A stretch of 64,000 bases of DNA from Colwellia sp. 1_MG-2023 (GTDB lineage Bacteria > Pseudomonadota > Gammaproteobacteria > Enterobacterales > Alteromonadaceae), in the NCBI RefSeq assembly GCF_030546755.1, contig NZ_JAUOPE010000008.1:1-64000 (forward strand), given 5' to 3'. Under the pieces are notes generated by a model, which ran no database searches, was not told where the DNA came from, and saw only the letters and a list, made by a program, of their open reading frames with translations. A program made the translations under genes and the position numbers. Positions 52,251 to 62,068 of the stretch are shown in pieces (position 1 is the first letter of the stretch; the number at the start of each line of letters is the position of its first letter).

Positions 52251-55167
52251 TCAAACTGCTAATTTTAATATAAAACGAATTGCCCGAAAAGAAATTGCTT
52301 TGTTTTTTGCTTCACCGATAGCGTACCTTTTTATTGGTGCTTTCATTGCCATCACCCTTTTTATTTTTTTCTGGGGAGAGTCTTTTTTTTCAAGAAATAT
52401 TGCTGACGTGCGTCCTATGTTTGAATGGATGCCTTTATTACTTATATTCTTGTGCTCTACCCTAACCATGAAACTTTGGAGTGAAGAAAGAAGAAGCGGC
52501 ACCATAGAATATGTCCACACACAATCAGTGCCCCTATGGCATTTTGTAATAGGTAAATTTTTAGGATGTTTAACCCTCTTAAGCATCGCCCTTTTGATGA
52601 CCTTACCTTTACCCATAACCGTTAGCCTTTTAGGCGAACTTGACTGGGGACCTGTTTTTTCTGGTTATTTAGCGGTGTTATTACTTGGCAGCGCATATAT
52701 CGCAATTGGCTTAGCGGTTTCTGCAAGAAATGATAATCAAATTGTTAGTTTGATCACCGCTTGTTCTATCGGCGGCTTATTTTATTTTATAGGAAGTTCA
52801 GCTTTCACCGATTTTTTTGGTCATCAAAGTGCAGAATTTTTTCGTCAATTAGGAACCGGTTCTCGTTTTGAAGACATCACCCGTGGCGTAATAGACCTTC
52901 GAGATTTGTATTATTATATTGCGTTAACTTTAGTATTTTTAGCGCTCAATACTTACTTTCTTGAACAAGAACGTTGGGCAATTATCACGGATAAAAAAAC
53001 CGGAAAAAGTAGTTACCATCAACAATGGCAAATGATCACAGCTTTATTAGTAGTCAACTTACTAACCGCGAATTTATGGTTAAGCCAATTGCCACAATTG
53101 CGCCTTGATACAACGGCAGGTAAACAGTACTCAATTTCTGAAGCCACTGAACGTTACTTAGCACAATTACAAGAACCTATGTTGATCCGTGGATATTTCA
53201 GTCAAAAAACACACCCGCTGCTCGCCCCACTCGTTCCTCAAGTAAAAGATTTACTTGAAGAGTATGAAGTTGCAGCAAATGGTCGTGTCAGAGTTGAGTT
53301 TATTGCCCCACAGGAACACCCTGAGCTAGAAGAAGAAGCAAATAGTAAATTTGCTATCAAGCCTGTGCCTTTCCAAGTAGCCGATCGCTACCAAGCATCA
53401 ATTGTCAGCTCATACTTTAATGTCTTAGTACAATATGGGGATGAACATAAAGTGCTGGGTTTTCGAGATTTAATAGAAGTGAATGCCCGAGCAGAGTCAG
53501 ATGTAGAGGTGCTTTTACGCAACCCTGAACACGATATAACTAGAGCCATTAAAACCGTTCTACATGACTATCAAAGCTCAGGAAACTTGTTCGACAATGT
53601 AAAACAAACCCTAACGTTTACCGGCTATATTTCATCGCCTGAAAAATTACCAGAACAACTGGTTGAATTTAAAACCAGCATTGAAGAACAGTTAAATGCT
53701 ATTAAAGAAAAATCAGATAATAAATTACACATAGCATTTATCGAACCTGAAAAAAACGGAGGAACAGTTGCACAACAAATAGCTGACGATTATGGTTTTC
53801 AACCGATGGCAACAAGCTTATTTTCTAACCAAGCGTTTTATTTTTATTTGACGCTATCAGCAGGAGAAAAACTCGTTCAAATACCGCTTGATGATTTTTC
53901 TGATACAAGCTTTGAAAAAAACATTGATGCCGCGATAAAACGATTCGCTACTGGTTTTACTAAAAACGTCGCTCTGGTGACGCCGCCAACTTCACCTTAT
54001 AGTGGTTACGGCATGTCACAAGCAAACTTTAACCAACTTGAGCGTATGCTTGGTGCAGAGCTTAATGTGATAAATGAAGACTTATCCGACGGTTCCGTTT
54101 CAGGGGAAGCCGATGTATTAATGTTAGTTTCACCAAAATCCTTGGATGAAAAGCAAGTATTTGCCGTTGATCAATTTTTAATGAAAGGCGGTACCGTGAT
54201 CGCCGCAACCTCCCCTTATTCTGTAAATTTCACAGGTGGCGGCTTATCAATGTCTTCCCACCCAAGTGGCCTTGAGGATTGGTTAACTCACCAGGGTTTA
54301 ACTATCGAAAAAAGTCTGGTGATGGATGCTAATAACTCGGCATTTCCAATTCCTGTTACGCGCAATGTTGGCGGTTTCCAAATTCAAGAGATGCGTATGA
54401 TAGATTATCCTTATTTCATTGATATTCGAGAGGGATTAAATCAAGACAATTTAATCACCTCTGAATTACCACAGCTAACTGTACCGTGGGCTTCACCAAT
54501 AAAAATTGCTGAGCAAAGCAATGGCATTACGTTTACTTCACTTATAACAAGTTCAACGAATGCTTGGACATCAACGTCATTAGATATTATGCCGAAAGTG
54601 AACCAAAGTGGTGAAACAACCTATTCATCACATGGCGAAACAGGCAAGCAAACTTTAGGGGTACTTGCTCAAGGTAGATTTTCTTCGTATTTTGCTGAGA
54701 AAGAATCCCCTCTACTAGCTTCGTCTTCAGATAAATCAGAAGAAGTGAATGCCGAACAATCGACAGAAGGGGCAGAAAGTACCACGAAGGAAGCGTCTAC
54801 ACTTGATGTCAGTAGTGTCATTAAACACGCGCCAGATAGTGCCCGTATTATTTTAATTAGTGCGAATGATTTTGTACAAGATCAAGTTTTACAATTTACC
54901 GGCGGTGCTAGTCAAAATGATTATCTCAATAGTTTGCAGCTATTAGTCAATAGTATTGATTGGTCATTAGAAGACCGTGGCTTGATGAGTATTCGCTCAC
55001 GCGGGAATTTTAATAGAACTTTACCGCCAATGGAGCATAGCGAACAACTCTTTTGGGAATATACAAATTATGTCATCGCTTTTGCGATGTTAGCAGGCAT
55101 GGCCTTGTGGCACCGCCAACAAAAAAGACGTAAACAACGTTATTATTTAACGTGGTTAGCACAATAG
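52240..55167 (+). CDS. Fused ABC permease/GldG-type protein
   Basis: This 975-residue protein joins a GldF-like ABC-2 permease (residues 1-280, six membrane helices; NFNIKRIARKEIALFFASPIA) to a GldG-like extracytoplasmic part (about 285-920) and a final membrane helix (about 940-960). In Bacteroidota these are two proteins. The GldG part shows the pattern YSISEATERYLAQLQEPM and a long disordered Ser/Glu stretch (about 825-870). Confidence 0.85.
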   Translation: MQPNQTANFNIKRIARKEIALFFASPIAYLFIGAFIAITLFIFFWGESFFSRNIADVRPMFEWMPLLLIFLCSTLTMKLWSEERRSGTIEYVHTQSVPLWHFVIGKFLGCLTLLSIALLMTLPLPITVSLLGELDWGPVFSGYLAVLLLGSAYIAIGLAVSARNDNQIVSLITACSIGGLFYFIGSSAFTDFFGHQSAEFFRQLGTGSRFEDITRGVIDLRDLYYYIALTLVFLALNTYFLEQERWAIITDKKTGKSSYHQQWQMITALLVVNLLTANLWLSQLPQLRLDTTAGKQYSISEATERYLAQLQEPMLIRGYFSQKTHPLLAPLVPQVKDLLEEYEVAANGRVRVEFIAPQEHPELEEEANSKFAIKPVPFQVADRYQASIVSSYFNVLVQYGDEHKVLGFRDLIEVNARAESDVEVLLRNPEHDITRAIKTVLHDYQSSGNLFDNVKQTLTFTGYISSPEKLPEQLVEFKTSIEEQLNAIKEKSDNKLHIAFIEPEKNGGTVAQQIADDYGFQPMATSLFSNQAFYFYLTLSAGEKLVQIPLDDFSDTSFEKNIDAAIKRFATGFTKNVALVTPPTSPYSGYGMSQANFNQLERMLGAELNVINEDLSDGSVSGEADVLMLVSPKSLDEKQVFAVDQFLMKGGTVIAATSPYSVNFTGGGLSMSSHPSGLEDWLTHQGLTIEKSLVMDANNSAFPIPVTRNVGGFQIQEMRMIDYPYFIDIREGLNQDNLITSELPQLTVPWASPIKIAEQSNGITFTSLITSSTNAWTSTSLDIMPKVNQSGETTYSSHGETGKQTLGVLAQGRFSSYFAEKESPLLASSSDKSEEVNAEQSTEGAESTTKEASTLDVSSVIKHAPDSARIILISANDFVQDQVLQFTGGASQNDYLNSLQLLVNSIDWSLEDRGLMSIRSRGNFNRTLPPMEHSEQLFWEYTNYVIAFAMLAGMALWHRQQKRRKQRYYLTWLAQ

Positions 55168-55178
55168 GAGATTTTAAT

Positions 55179-56111
55179 ATGAATAAGCACATCCCCCTAT
55201 TATCGGCCTTTTTGCTTTTACAACTCGTCATTGCTGGTTTATTGTTTTCTGCCAATCCGACCATGGATAATGTGACAGAGAAAAAGCCATTATTAACCAT
55301 CACCCCTGATTTGATTAGTAAAATTAAAGTCATAGAGGATGATGAAGAAATTACCTTTGTTCAAAAAGATAATGAGTGGCAGCTTGACGGCTATTCTGGG
55401 CTTATTTTACAGAAAAACAAATTGAGCGCCTTAACATCTGAATTGGCTAATCTACAAGTAAATTGGCCTGTAACGAGTACAAAAAGTAGTCATGAACGTT
55501 TTAATCTGACGGTGGATAATTTTGAAAAACAAATTATATTTTCAGATAAAGATGGCAATGAACAAGTGCTGCTTTTAGGTAAATCGCCGAGCTATAAGCA
55601 ATTATATGTTCGAGATATAACTGACAACGACGTCTATTCTATTAAGTTCAGTGCTTATCAAGTCAGTGCCGATGTGAACAACTGGTTTGATAAATCGATG
55701 TTAGCTATTGATAATATTAGTAAAATTAATCATAGCCAGGTAAATTTAGCTAAAGTAGACGAAGACTGGCAATTAACGCCGCCTTCAAGCCTTGCTGAGC
55801 AACAATCCTTAGATACAGCATCAATAGAAGACTTTATCAATCAATTAACTGGCTTGTCAGTAACAGGCCTAGCTACTGAACCGATACAAGCAACCAATAC
55901 GTTAACAGTTTTAAACGATCAAGATGACGAGTTTGTTTATCGCTTTGCCGAAAATTCAGATAATTATTTTGTGAAACGTGATGACATTGAATATTGGTTT
56001 ACGCTGCCAAAAGCTAAATTTGAGCAGTTAGCCAATTTAACGTTAAACCAATTTACTACCCAACAAGACAATAATAAGGAGGAAGACTCAGCAACATTAT
56101 CAGACGAATAA
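55179..56111 (+). CDS. DUF4340 domain-containing protein
   Basis: This 310-residue protein has an N-terminal membrane helix (about 5-22) and tandem DUF4340 domains that are regularly found with GldG-like proteins. ATG 55179 follows TAGGAG by 8 nt. Third gene of the ABC operon; probably an extracytoplasmic partner. Confidence 0.82.
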   Translation: MNKHIPLLSAFLLLQLVIAGLLFSANPTMDNVTEKKPLLTITPDLISKIKVIEDDEEITFVQKDNEWQLDGYSGLILQKNKLSALTSELANLQVNWPVTSTKSSHERFNLTVDNFEKQIIFSDKDGNEQVLLLGKSPSYKQLYVRDITDNDVYSIKFSAYQVSADVNNWFDKSMLAIDNISKINHSQVNLAKVDEDWQLTPPSSLAEQQSLDTASIEDFINQLTGLSVTGLATEPIQATNTLTVLNDQDDEFVYRFAENSDNYFVKRDDIEYWFTLPKAKFEQLANLTLNQFTTQQDNNKEEDSATLSDE

Positions 56112-56125
56112 CGTTCAAAGTACCT

Positions 56126-56155
56126 AGGGGAAGCAGTGAAAAACACTTCCCCTTT
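56126..56155 (+). terminator. Terminator-like hairpin after the ABC operon
   Basis: AGGGGAAG-CA-GTG and CACTTCCCCT with a 5-nt loop; a short T-stretch (TTTAA) follows. Confidence 0.6.
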
Positions 56156-56246
56156 AACCATTAATAAAATCAAGATTAATAAAACGTGGCTTTTAAAAGC
56201 ACAATAAATTGAACATATTTTATATTGCTTAATGTGAGGATATATC

Positions 56247-56543
56247 ATGACTTCAATCTACAAACCATTAATCAAATTTATATTCATCTCAATAACGCTG
56301 ATTACAGGCTTTGCATTTTCTGCGTTTTCAACGGTAAAACAAAGTCAGTCTCACTATCAATCACAATCTCATGAGGTGAATAACCGAATTAACAAGCAAA
56401 TGAGCAATGCTACAACACAAGTAAATTTCAAACCAAAATCAAAATACGGCAAAAAATTACAACGCGATATAAATAGGTTAATGCCGGGGAATAAACAATT
56501 TACCCCGCGCTTTCTTCAATATGTATTAACAGACAAAAAATAA
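56247..56543 (+). CDS. Small exported or membrane protein, unknown
   Basis: This 98-residue protein has a hydrophobic N terminus (about 8-28), a polar Gln/Ser-rich stretch and a basic C terminus (KSKYGKKLQRDINRLMPG). TGAGG lies 9 nt before ATG. No family is recognised. It precedes the RpoH-like gene by 17 bp, so the two are probably cotranscribed. Confidence 0.55.
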   Translation: MTSIYKPLIKFIFISITLITGFAFSAFSTVKQSQSHYQSQSHEVNNRINKQMSNATTQVNFKPKSKYGKKLQRDINRLMPGNKQFTPRFLQYVLTDKK

Positions 56544-56560
56544 CGACAGGAGGTGAAATT

Positions 56561-57409
56561 ATGTCTATTCATTTACCTATTTCATTGCAAAGTGCAGGTA
56601 GTTTTGACGCTTATTTAAGCTATGTAAATAGCTTACCTTTGCTTGATGAGCAGCAAGAAAAAACTTTATTTTTAGCATACCAAGAAAAAAGTGATTTAGA
56701 TGCGGCACAAAAGATAGTGCTTTCACATTTAAGGTTTGTTGCGCACATTGCTAGAAGTTATAAAGGCTATGGTTTGCCACTAGAAGATTTAGTGCAAGAA
56801 GGCACTATTGGATTGATGAAATCTGTTAAAAAATTTAACTTAGACTTTGGTGTCAGACTTTCAAGTTTTGCTGTTCATTACATCAAAGCCGAGATACAAG
56901 AGTTTGTCATTCGCAATTGGCGGCTCGTTAAAGCGACAACAACAAAGGCTAAGCGAAAACTGTTTTTTAATTTAAGACGACTAAAAGCTAAAACAGAATG
57001 GTTAACGCTGCAAGATAAACAGAAAATTGCGGTTCAACTCGAGGTAGACGAAGCAGATATCGACGAAATGGAAAGTCACTTTACACACTCAGATATCTAC
57101 GTTAATTCGTTAACCACTAATGATGATGAATTAAACGCGAATTCAACAGAGGCATTATTTGAAGACAAAACTGAACATTTTACCGCTGCCCTTACTCAAA
57201 AAGAATTTAAGGAAAAGGCGATAAGTAAAATTAAGGAAGTACTTAACCACTTAGATGCTCGCACAAAAGATATTATCGAAAACAGATGGTTAAGCTCAGA
57301 AAAGCGAACACACAAATACTTTGCTGAAAAATATGGGGTTTCACATGAAAGAATTAGGCAAATAGAAGAAAAAGCCATAGCTTTAATTAAGCAAAAAATC
57401 AGCTTATAA
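56561..57409 (+). CDS. RpoH-type sigma factor, second copy
   Basis: This 282-residue protein matches sigma32: LSHLRFVAHIARSYKGYGLPLEDLVQEG (region 2.1-2.2), SFAVHYIKAEIQEFVIRNWRLVK (2.4), the RpoH box region KRKLFFNLRR, and region 4 with GVSHERIRQIEEKA. The AGGAGGTGA site 5 nt before ATG matches the 16S tail fully, so it should be well translated. It is most likely a paralogue, since rpoH normally sits by ftsX. The divergence from consensus (region 1 and linker) suggests its own regulon. Confidence 0.88.
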   Translation: MSIHLPISLQSAGSFDAYLSYVNSLPLLDEQQEKTLFLAYQEKSDLDAAQKIVLSHLRFVAHIARSYKGYGLPLEDLVQEGTIGLMKSVKKFNLDFGVRLSSFAVHYIKAEIQEFVIRNWRLVKATTTKAKRKLFFNLRRLKAKTEWLTLQDKQKIAVQLEVDEADIDEMESHFTHSDIYVNSLTTNDDELNANSTEALFEDKTEHFTAALTQKEFKEKAISKIKEVLNHLDARTKDIIENRWLSSEKRTHKYFAEKYGVSHERIRQIEEKAIALIKQKISL

Positions 57410-57422
57410 GCGACTAACCTTA

Positions 57423-57457
57423 TTTAGCGCAGTAGCAATAAAAGGCTCTGCGCTAAA
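57423..57457. terminator. Bidirectional hairpin between rpoH-like and sterol desaturase genes
   Basis: TTTAGCGCAG (57423-57432) and CTGCGCTAAA (57448-57457) are perfect complements. Confidence 0.7.
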
Positions 57458-57522
57458 TTCAATCAGGTTATTCTACAGCTAAATAAAGCTGTGTAATACC
57501 AATTCAAACATAGCCAGCCTAG

Positions 57523-58275
57523 CTATTTCGGACTTGAAACATCCTTAAACATTATCATCTCAACGATGCGAGACGATGCACCATCATAAAACCCCGTATT
57601 CTCAACAAACGTTTTTGGGTTTTTAAAGGTGCCAAATAACATATCAAATATCGGAAGATCAGAATAATTGTAACGATGAATTCCCAAGCCATGGTGTAAA
57701 CTATGACTTTCGGGGCGTTGCACAATATAGCCTAACCATTGGGGTGTTTTAATATTTGTATGTTGAAACGTCGCTAACAATATCGACGCGTAAAGAAAAT
57801 AACTTGCGGCTTCTGGCGTCACACCAATAACCACCACTAAACTCAAACTTCCCAACATGGTAAAACCAATCATATCAAGTGGGCTAAAGTAAAATGCACC
57901 GAGCACATCTACCCGTTCTGCACTATGATGCATTTGGTGAAATATACGCCACAACCATTTATTTTGGTGCATGGCGCGATGCCACACATAGACCAAAAAT
58001 TCAAAAATTAATAACGCGATAAAGGCGCTAACAAAAGGGTTTAACGATTCTAGGTTAACAATTTGAAATTGACTCAAATAACTATCCCATATCATCGGCA
58101 TATAGGTCGATAAATAAAAATACAGAATAAACATCACTATTGCCCTTGGATACCAGTCTTTAGGTTTAGGCTGTTTTCGACCAGGTGCAATAAACTCAAG
58201 CAGTAAAAGTCCTCCAAGAATAACGAGAATTGTGAGTGATACTGGGTCAAGTAATATTTCAATAGGTGTCGGCAT
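57523..58275 (-). CDS. Sterol desaturase/fatty acid hydroxylase family protein
   Basis: This 250-residue membrane di-iron enzyme has the histidine motifs HRAMH, HQMHH and LHHGLGIH. Several membrane helices run through it. Substrate is unknown; hydroxylation of membrane lipids is likely. Confidence 0.85.
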   Translation of the reverse strand: MPTPIEILLDPVSLTILVILGGLLLLEFIAPGRKQPKPKDWYPRAIVMFILYFYLSTYMPMIWDSYLSQFQIVNLESLNPFVSAFIALLIFEFLVYVWHRAMHQNKWLWRIFHQMHHSAERVDVLGAFYFSPLDMIGFTMLGSLSLVVVIGVTPEAASYFLYASILLATFQHTNIKTPQWLGYIVQRPESHSLHHGLGIHRYNYSDLPIFDMLFGTFKNPKTFVENTGFYDGASSRIVEMIMFKDVSSPK

Positions 58276-58371
58276 TTTTAAAGTCCTTAGTAAACGAAAA
58301 AATAACGTTTCCTAGTATGCGCTTTATGCAATTAGTTACTTAACATTTACATAACGATTAGCTAATACTTA

Positions 58372-58403
58372 TCTAATATTTCACTAATCTAATATTTCGC
58401 TAA
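58372..58403 (+). promoter_or_regulatory. Two 16-bp direct repeats before the CadC-type regulator gene
   Basis: TCTAATATTTCACTAA (58372-58387) and TCTAATATTTCGCTAA (58388-58403) are adjacent and differ at one base. CadC/OmpR-type regulators bind tandem direct repeats, so this may be an autoregulatory operator about 100 bp before the start. Confidence 0.5.
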
Positions 58404-58501
58404 TTAATATGCTAGATTGACTAAAGTAACTATTCGTCAATCATTTACCCCTTACATCATCAACCGTAACGTTAAAATAAAAATAGAAGCTTGAGAAAAA
58501 T

Positions 58502-60385
58502 ATGAAGTATTACGTAGGCACATTTGAAATAGATACCACTCAATTTCAAATCTCTACTGCTAATAAGTTAATTGCCGTTGAACCTAAAGTTTTCGACCTG
58601 CTTGTTTATCTGATAGAAAATAGACAACGTCTAGTGAGCAGAGATGAATTATTCGAAAATATTTGGTTAGATCGAGAAGTATCCGACACCACCTTAAGTA
58701 ATCATATTAAAAGTGCTCGAAAAATTTTGGGGGATGATGGCGATAAACAGGAAATGATAAAAACTGTTCGAGGCCGTGGCTATCAGTTTATTGCCAAGGT
58801 AACATCTACTAACTCAGATACTAACGAAGAATTAGTAGCATTAGAGACGCAACCTCAGCTAGGGCACTTTTCTTTAGCAAAAAATCGAAAGAAATACTTA
58901 ATTTCTTTCGTACTTTTCTTAATAATCATCACTTTAGGCTACTGGCAACTGACCGCGGAAAAAACACCCGCTCAAGATCGACCATATATACTAGTACTTC
59001 CTTTTGAAGCTATCGGCGAAGAACAACAGAAATGGCAACCTTTTGCAGAGCAAATGACTCGACAAGTTATTCGAGAATTAAGAAAAATTGCAAGTTTACA
59101 TGTGGTACCAACCTCCTCCGCATTTACCTTTAAGCAAAATAAAAACCGACAATATATTCAAGAGCAATTACCTAATGTACGTTATGTTCTTTCAGCAACT
59201 ATTAATATTCATGGAACATCTCAAATTCAAGTGTCACCTGAATTAGAAGAATTAAAGTCTGGTAAATTAATCTGGGATAATCGCTATAGTAGTCGAGTCG
59301 ATGATACAACTTTTTTTTCTATTCAAACCAATATTGCTACGGCTTTATCTAAATCGCTAAATGTGGCTATAAACGATACAGAAAAAGCTAGCTTAGGCGA
59401 GTTACCGACGACAAATTTAAAAGCCTATGAGTTCTATATTGCAGGGCAAAATCATCGGGACATGCTCACTCATCAATCGTTAAAAAAAGCGATAGAATTA
59501 TTTACACAAGCGATAAAACTCGACCCAACATTTGAAGCGGCTTATATTGCCAAAGCAGATGCTTATCGCCTGATCATGGCCTATTTTGAAAAACCAATTG
59601 AAGTATTACCCTTTGTTATAGATACCGTTGCAGAGGCTCTTAAAATTAATCCAAACTCGGCAGAAGCTCGTTCATCTCTTGGTTTAGCATATATTTTAGC
59701 TTGGCGCTGGCAAGATGCATGGAACATGTTGAACCAAGCCAATACATTAGATAACAGCATCGCTTTAACGCAACTTGGGTTTGCGCTTTATTATTCAGGA
59801 ATCGGCGATGTAAATGGTGTAGTAGAATCGTTAGAAAAAGCAGATCAGCTTGACCCTCTCAATATTGAAATTGCCGACTGGGGACATTGGGCTTTAGCCA
59901 TGGTAGGCGAATTAAACGCGGCTAATAAATGGGCGGATAATAAACTTCAATTACATCCAGACGTTGGTATTCTTTATAGCGGAGCAAGTGTTTCTGCCTC
60001 ATTAAAAGGCGAACATCAACGAGCCATTAAACTTGCAAAAAAAGGGATAATGTTAGACAAAGATGCATCTTATCCTTTATTAGCCTTAGCACAAGCTTAT
60101 GGTCATGCAGGAGAAGTAGATAAAATACCGCCTTTATTACAACAAGCGCAAGCCAGCCTCAATTACCAATGCCCCTATGAAACCGCTATAACGTATTTAT
60201 TGATAAATAACATCGAAGAAACTTTTAAGCAGTTAAATTTAGCGGTGAATTATCGTTCAAACTGTTTAGTTTTTACTCGCAACGATTTACGGTTAAACCC
60301 AATTAGGAAAGATCCTCGTTTCACAGCATTATTAGTAAGACTTGGTCTAGATAATAAATCGATTGAAAAATACTCAAGATATTAG
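58502..60385 (+). CDS. CadC-type transcriptional regulator with TPRs
   Basis: This 627-residue protein has an N-terminal OmpR-type winged helix (about 1-97, ending VRGRGYQFIAKV), a membrane helix (about 130-147), a TolB/FlgO-like domain (YILVLPFEAIGEEQQKW) and TPRs (about 300-620). It probably senses the envelope and binds DNA from the membrane, like CadC. It shares its TolB-TPR design with modules D and H, which lack the DNA-binding part. Confidence 0.85.
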   Translation: MKYYVGTFEIDTTQFQISTANKLIAVEPKVFDLLVYLIENRQRLVSRDELFENIWLDREVSDTTLSNHIKSARKILGDDGDKQEMIKTVRGRGYQFIAKVTSTNSDTNEELVALETQPQLGHFSLAKNRKKYLISFVLFLIIITLGYWQLTAEKTPAQDRPYILVLPFEAIGEEQQKWQPFAEQMTRQVIRELRKIASLHVVPTSSAFTFKQNKNRQYIQEQLPNVRYVLSATINIHGTSQIQVSPELEELKSGKLIWDNRYSSRVDDTTFFSIQTNIATALSKSLNVAINDTEKASLGELPTTNLKAYEFYIAGQNHRDMLTHQSLKKAIELFTQAIKLDPTFEAAYIAKADAYRLIMAYFEKPIEVLPFVIDTVAEALKINPNSAEARSSLGLAYILAWRWQDAWNMLNQANTLDNSIALTQLGFALYYSGIGDVNGVVESLEKADQLDPLNIEIADWGHWALAMVGELNAANKWADNKLQLHPDVGILYSGASVSASLKGEHQRAIKLAKKGIMLDKDASYPLLALAQAYGHAGEVDKIPPLLQQAQASLNYQCPYETAITYLLINNIEETFKQLNLAVNYRSNCLVFTRNDLRLNPIRKDPRFTALLVRLGLDNKSIEKYSRY

Positions 60386-60557
60386 GAACGGCAATAAGCT
60401 AATCAAATTATCAATAAAAATAGCAAGTCGTAAATTGCTTTATCAAACAAGAGATTGATTACGTTAGTATCAAAATTCTTTATAATAAAAAAACTAGAGC
60501 GGCGCTTAAAATTAATTATCGCCGTATTAAACGATGTGAATTTAATAAAGGCTTATA

Positions 60558-60977
60558 ATGAAATTACTCCACACTATGATCCGCGTTGCCGACCTCGATA
60601 AATCATTGCATTTTTATTGCGACCTACTTGGTTTAGAAGAAGTAAGGCGTAAAGAAGTGCCACAAGGAAAGTTCACCTTAGTTTTTCTATCTGCACAAGG
60701 CTGTGATTATGAAATTGAACTTACTTATAATTGGGGATCAACAGAAGAATACACCAGCGGGAGAAATTTTGGTCATTTAGCTTTTGAAGTAGACAACATT
60801 TATTCCCTTTGTGAACAGTTACAATCCCAAGGAGTTATTATTAATCGCCCGCCTCGTTGTGGTCATATGGCGTTTATAAAATCACCTGATGGTGTCTCGA
60901 TTGAACTACTTCAAAAAGGCGAGGCATTAGCACCACAAGAGCCTTGGTTAAGTATGGAAAACACCGGCACTTGGTAA
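60558..60977 (+). CDS. gloA: Glyoxalase I-like VOC protein
   Basis: This 139-residue vicinal oxygen chelate protein resembles lactoylglutathione lyase: [16 protein letters not shown] (metal His), EIELTYN (Glu), [11 protein letters not shown] (His) and GVSIELLQ (Glu) supply the four ligands. It should detoxify methylglyoxal. The name gloA is likely but paralogues exist. Confidence 0.8.
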   Translation: MKLLHTMIRVADLDKSLHFYCDLLGLEEVRRKEVPQGKFTLVFLSAQGCDYEIELTYNWGSTEEYTSGRNFGHLAFEVDNIYSLCEQLQSQGVIINRPPRCGHMAFIKSPDGVSIELLQKGEALAPQEPWLSMENTGTW

Positions 60978-61047
60978 CTCTTTTTAACGATTAGATATAC
61001 CGTGCTTCAATAGATGATTGAAAATCAGCGTTATGGATTTTTAGCTT

Positions 61048-61944
61048 TTATATAATCATTTCCAGTTTACTTTTAGCAATAGTAATGGCGAAATTTCGCA
61101 GCGACTTTAGCTGCGGACTTTCTGTTTGCCAATAATGCCAATACAAAGGAATATCAATATAATAGCCTGGTACTAAATCAACCAGTTCCCCGTTTTCAAT
61201 AGAATCACCTAGCTGTAATGTTGGTAAAAGTCCATAACCTAACCCTGCTATCATCGCTTGTTTAAACCCTTCTGATGATGGACAAATATGAGTAAACTTA
61301 GGCTGAGTGTCATACAATTCCTTTAAAAACTGGTGCTGTAACTGATCGTGTTCGTCATACACTAAACAAGGTAAATCGGTAAGTTGATGAGCAGAGGTAA
61401 TGTCATAGCGTTTAACAAAGCTAGGACTAGCGATCACTTTATATCGAAAAGCACCTAACGGGCTTGCTAAGCCACCATTTATCGGAGCTTTAGTCGAACA
61501 AATGCAAACCATTACCTCACCAGCCTTCATCCTTTTTAACGCGATAGATTGATCTTCGGCAATTATTTCAAAACGAAAGTCACAGATTTTTTCTTCATCG
61601 GGTAACATTAATGCTTCAGGTAACCAAGTCGCTAACGAATCAGCATTTACCGCTAATTTCACCGTTAATGGTGCGCCTTGTACATTGTCTTCTGCCAAAG
61701 AGCGAATACTTAACGCCACTTCAAGTTGCCGAACTTGCTGTAAGTGATTCATTAACCGCTTGCCAATTGCGGTAGGTTTTGGTGGTTGGGTGCGGATCAA
61801 CACCGGCTCGCCAAGCATCGACTCTAACTGATGGATACGCCGACTGACTGCAGATTGGGTAATAAATAACTTTTTCGCGGCTTTTTCAAAACCTCTTTCG
61901 CTAACAATTGCAGCTAAAGCGTCCAAAAGCTGATAATCAATCAT
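61048..61944 (-). CDS. argP: LysR-family regulator ArgP
   Basis: This 298-residue protein shows the ArgP layout: LDALAAIVSERGFEKAAKKLFITQSAVSRRIHQLE, RTQPPKPT and LAVNADSLATWLPEAL. ArgP responds to lysine and arginine and activates argO, which diverges 124 bp away. Confidence 0.9.
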   Translation of the reverse strand: MIDYQLLDALAAIVSERGFEKAAKKLFITQSAVSRRIHQLESMLGEPVLIRTQPPKPTAIGKRLMNHLQQVRQLEVALSIRSLAEDNVQGAPLTVKLAVNADSLATWLPEALMLPDEEKICDFRFEIIAEDQSIALKRMKAGEVMVCICSTKAPINGGLASPLGAFRYKVIASPSFVKRYDITSAHQLTDLPCLVYDEHDQLQHQFLKELYDTQPKFTHICPSSEGFKQAMIAGLGYGLLPTLQLGDSIENGELVDLVPGYYIDIPLYWHYWQTESPQLKSLRNFAITIAKSKLEMII

Positions 61945-62068
61945 GATTTTTTTTCATACATCATTATTTATATTCATTTTACTTATATCAACTTTGTCTT
62001 TAAGCTGCAATTCTTTACTGATTTACTAGATTGTTTTTAACGAAACATAAAAATAAAGGGTTGAAATA

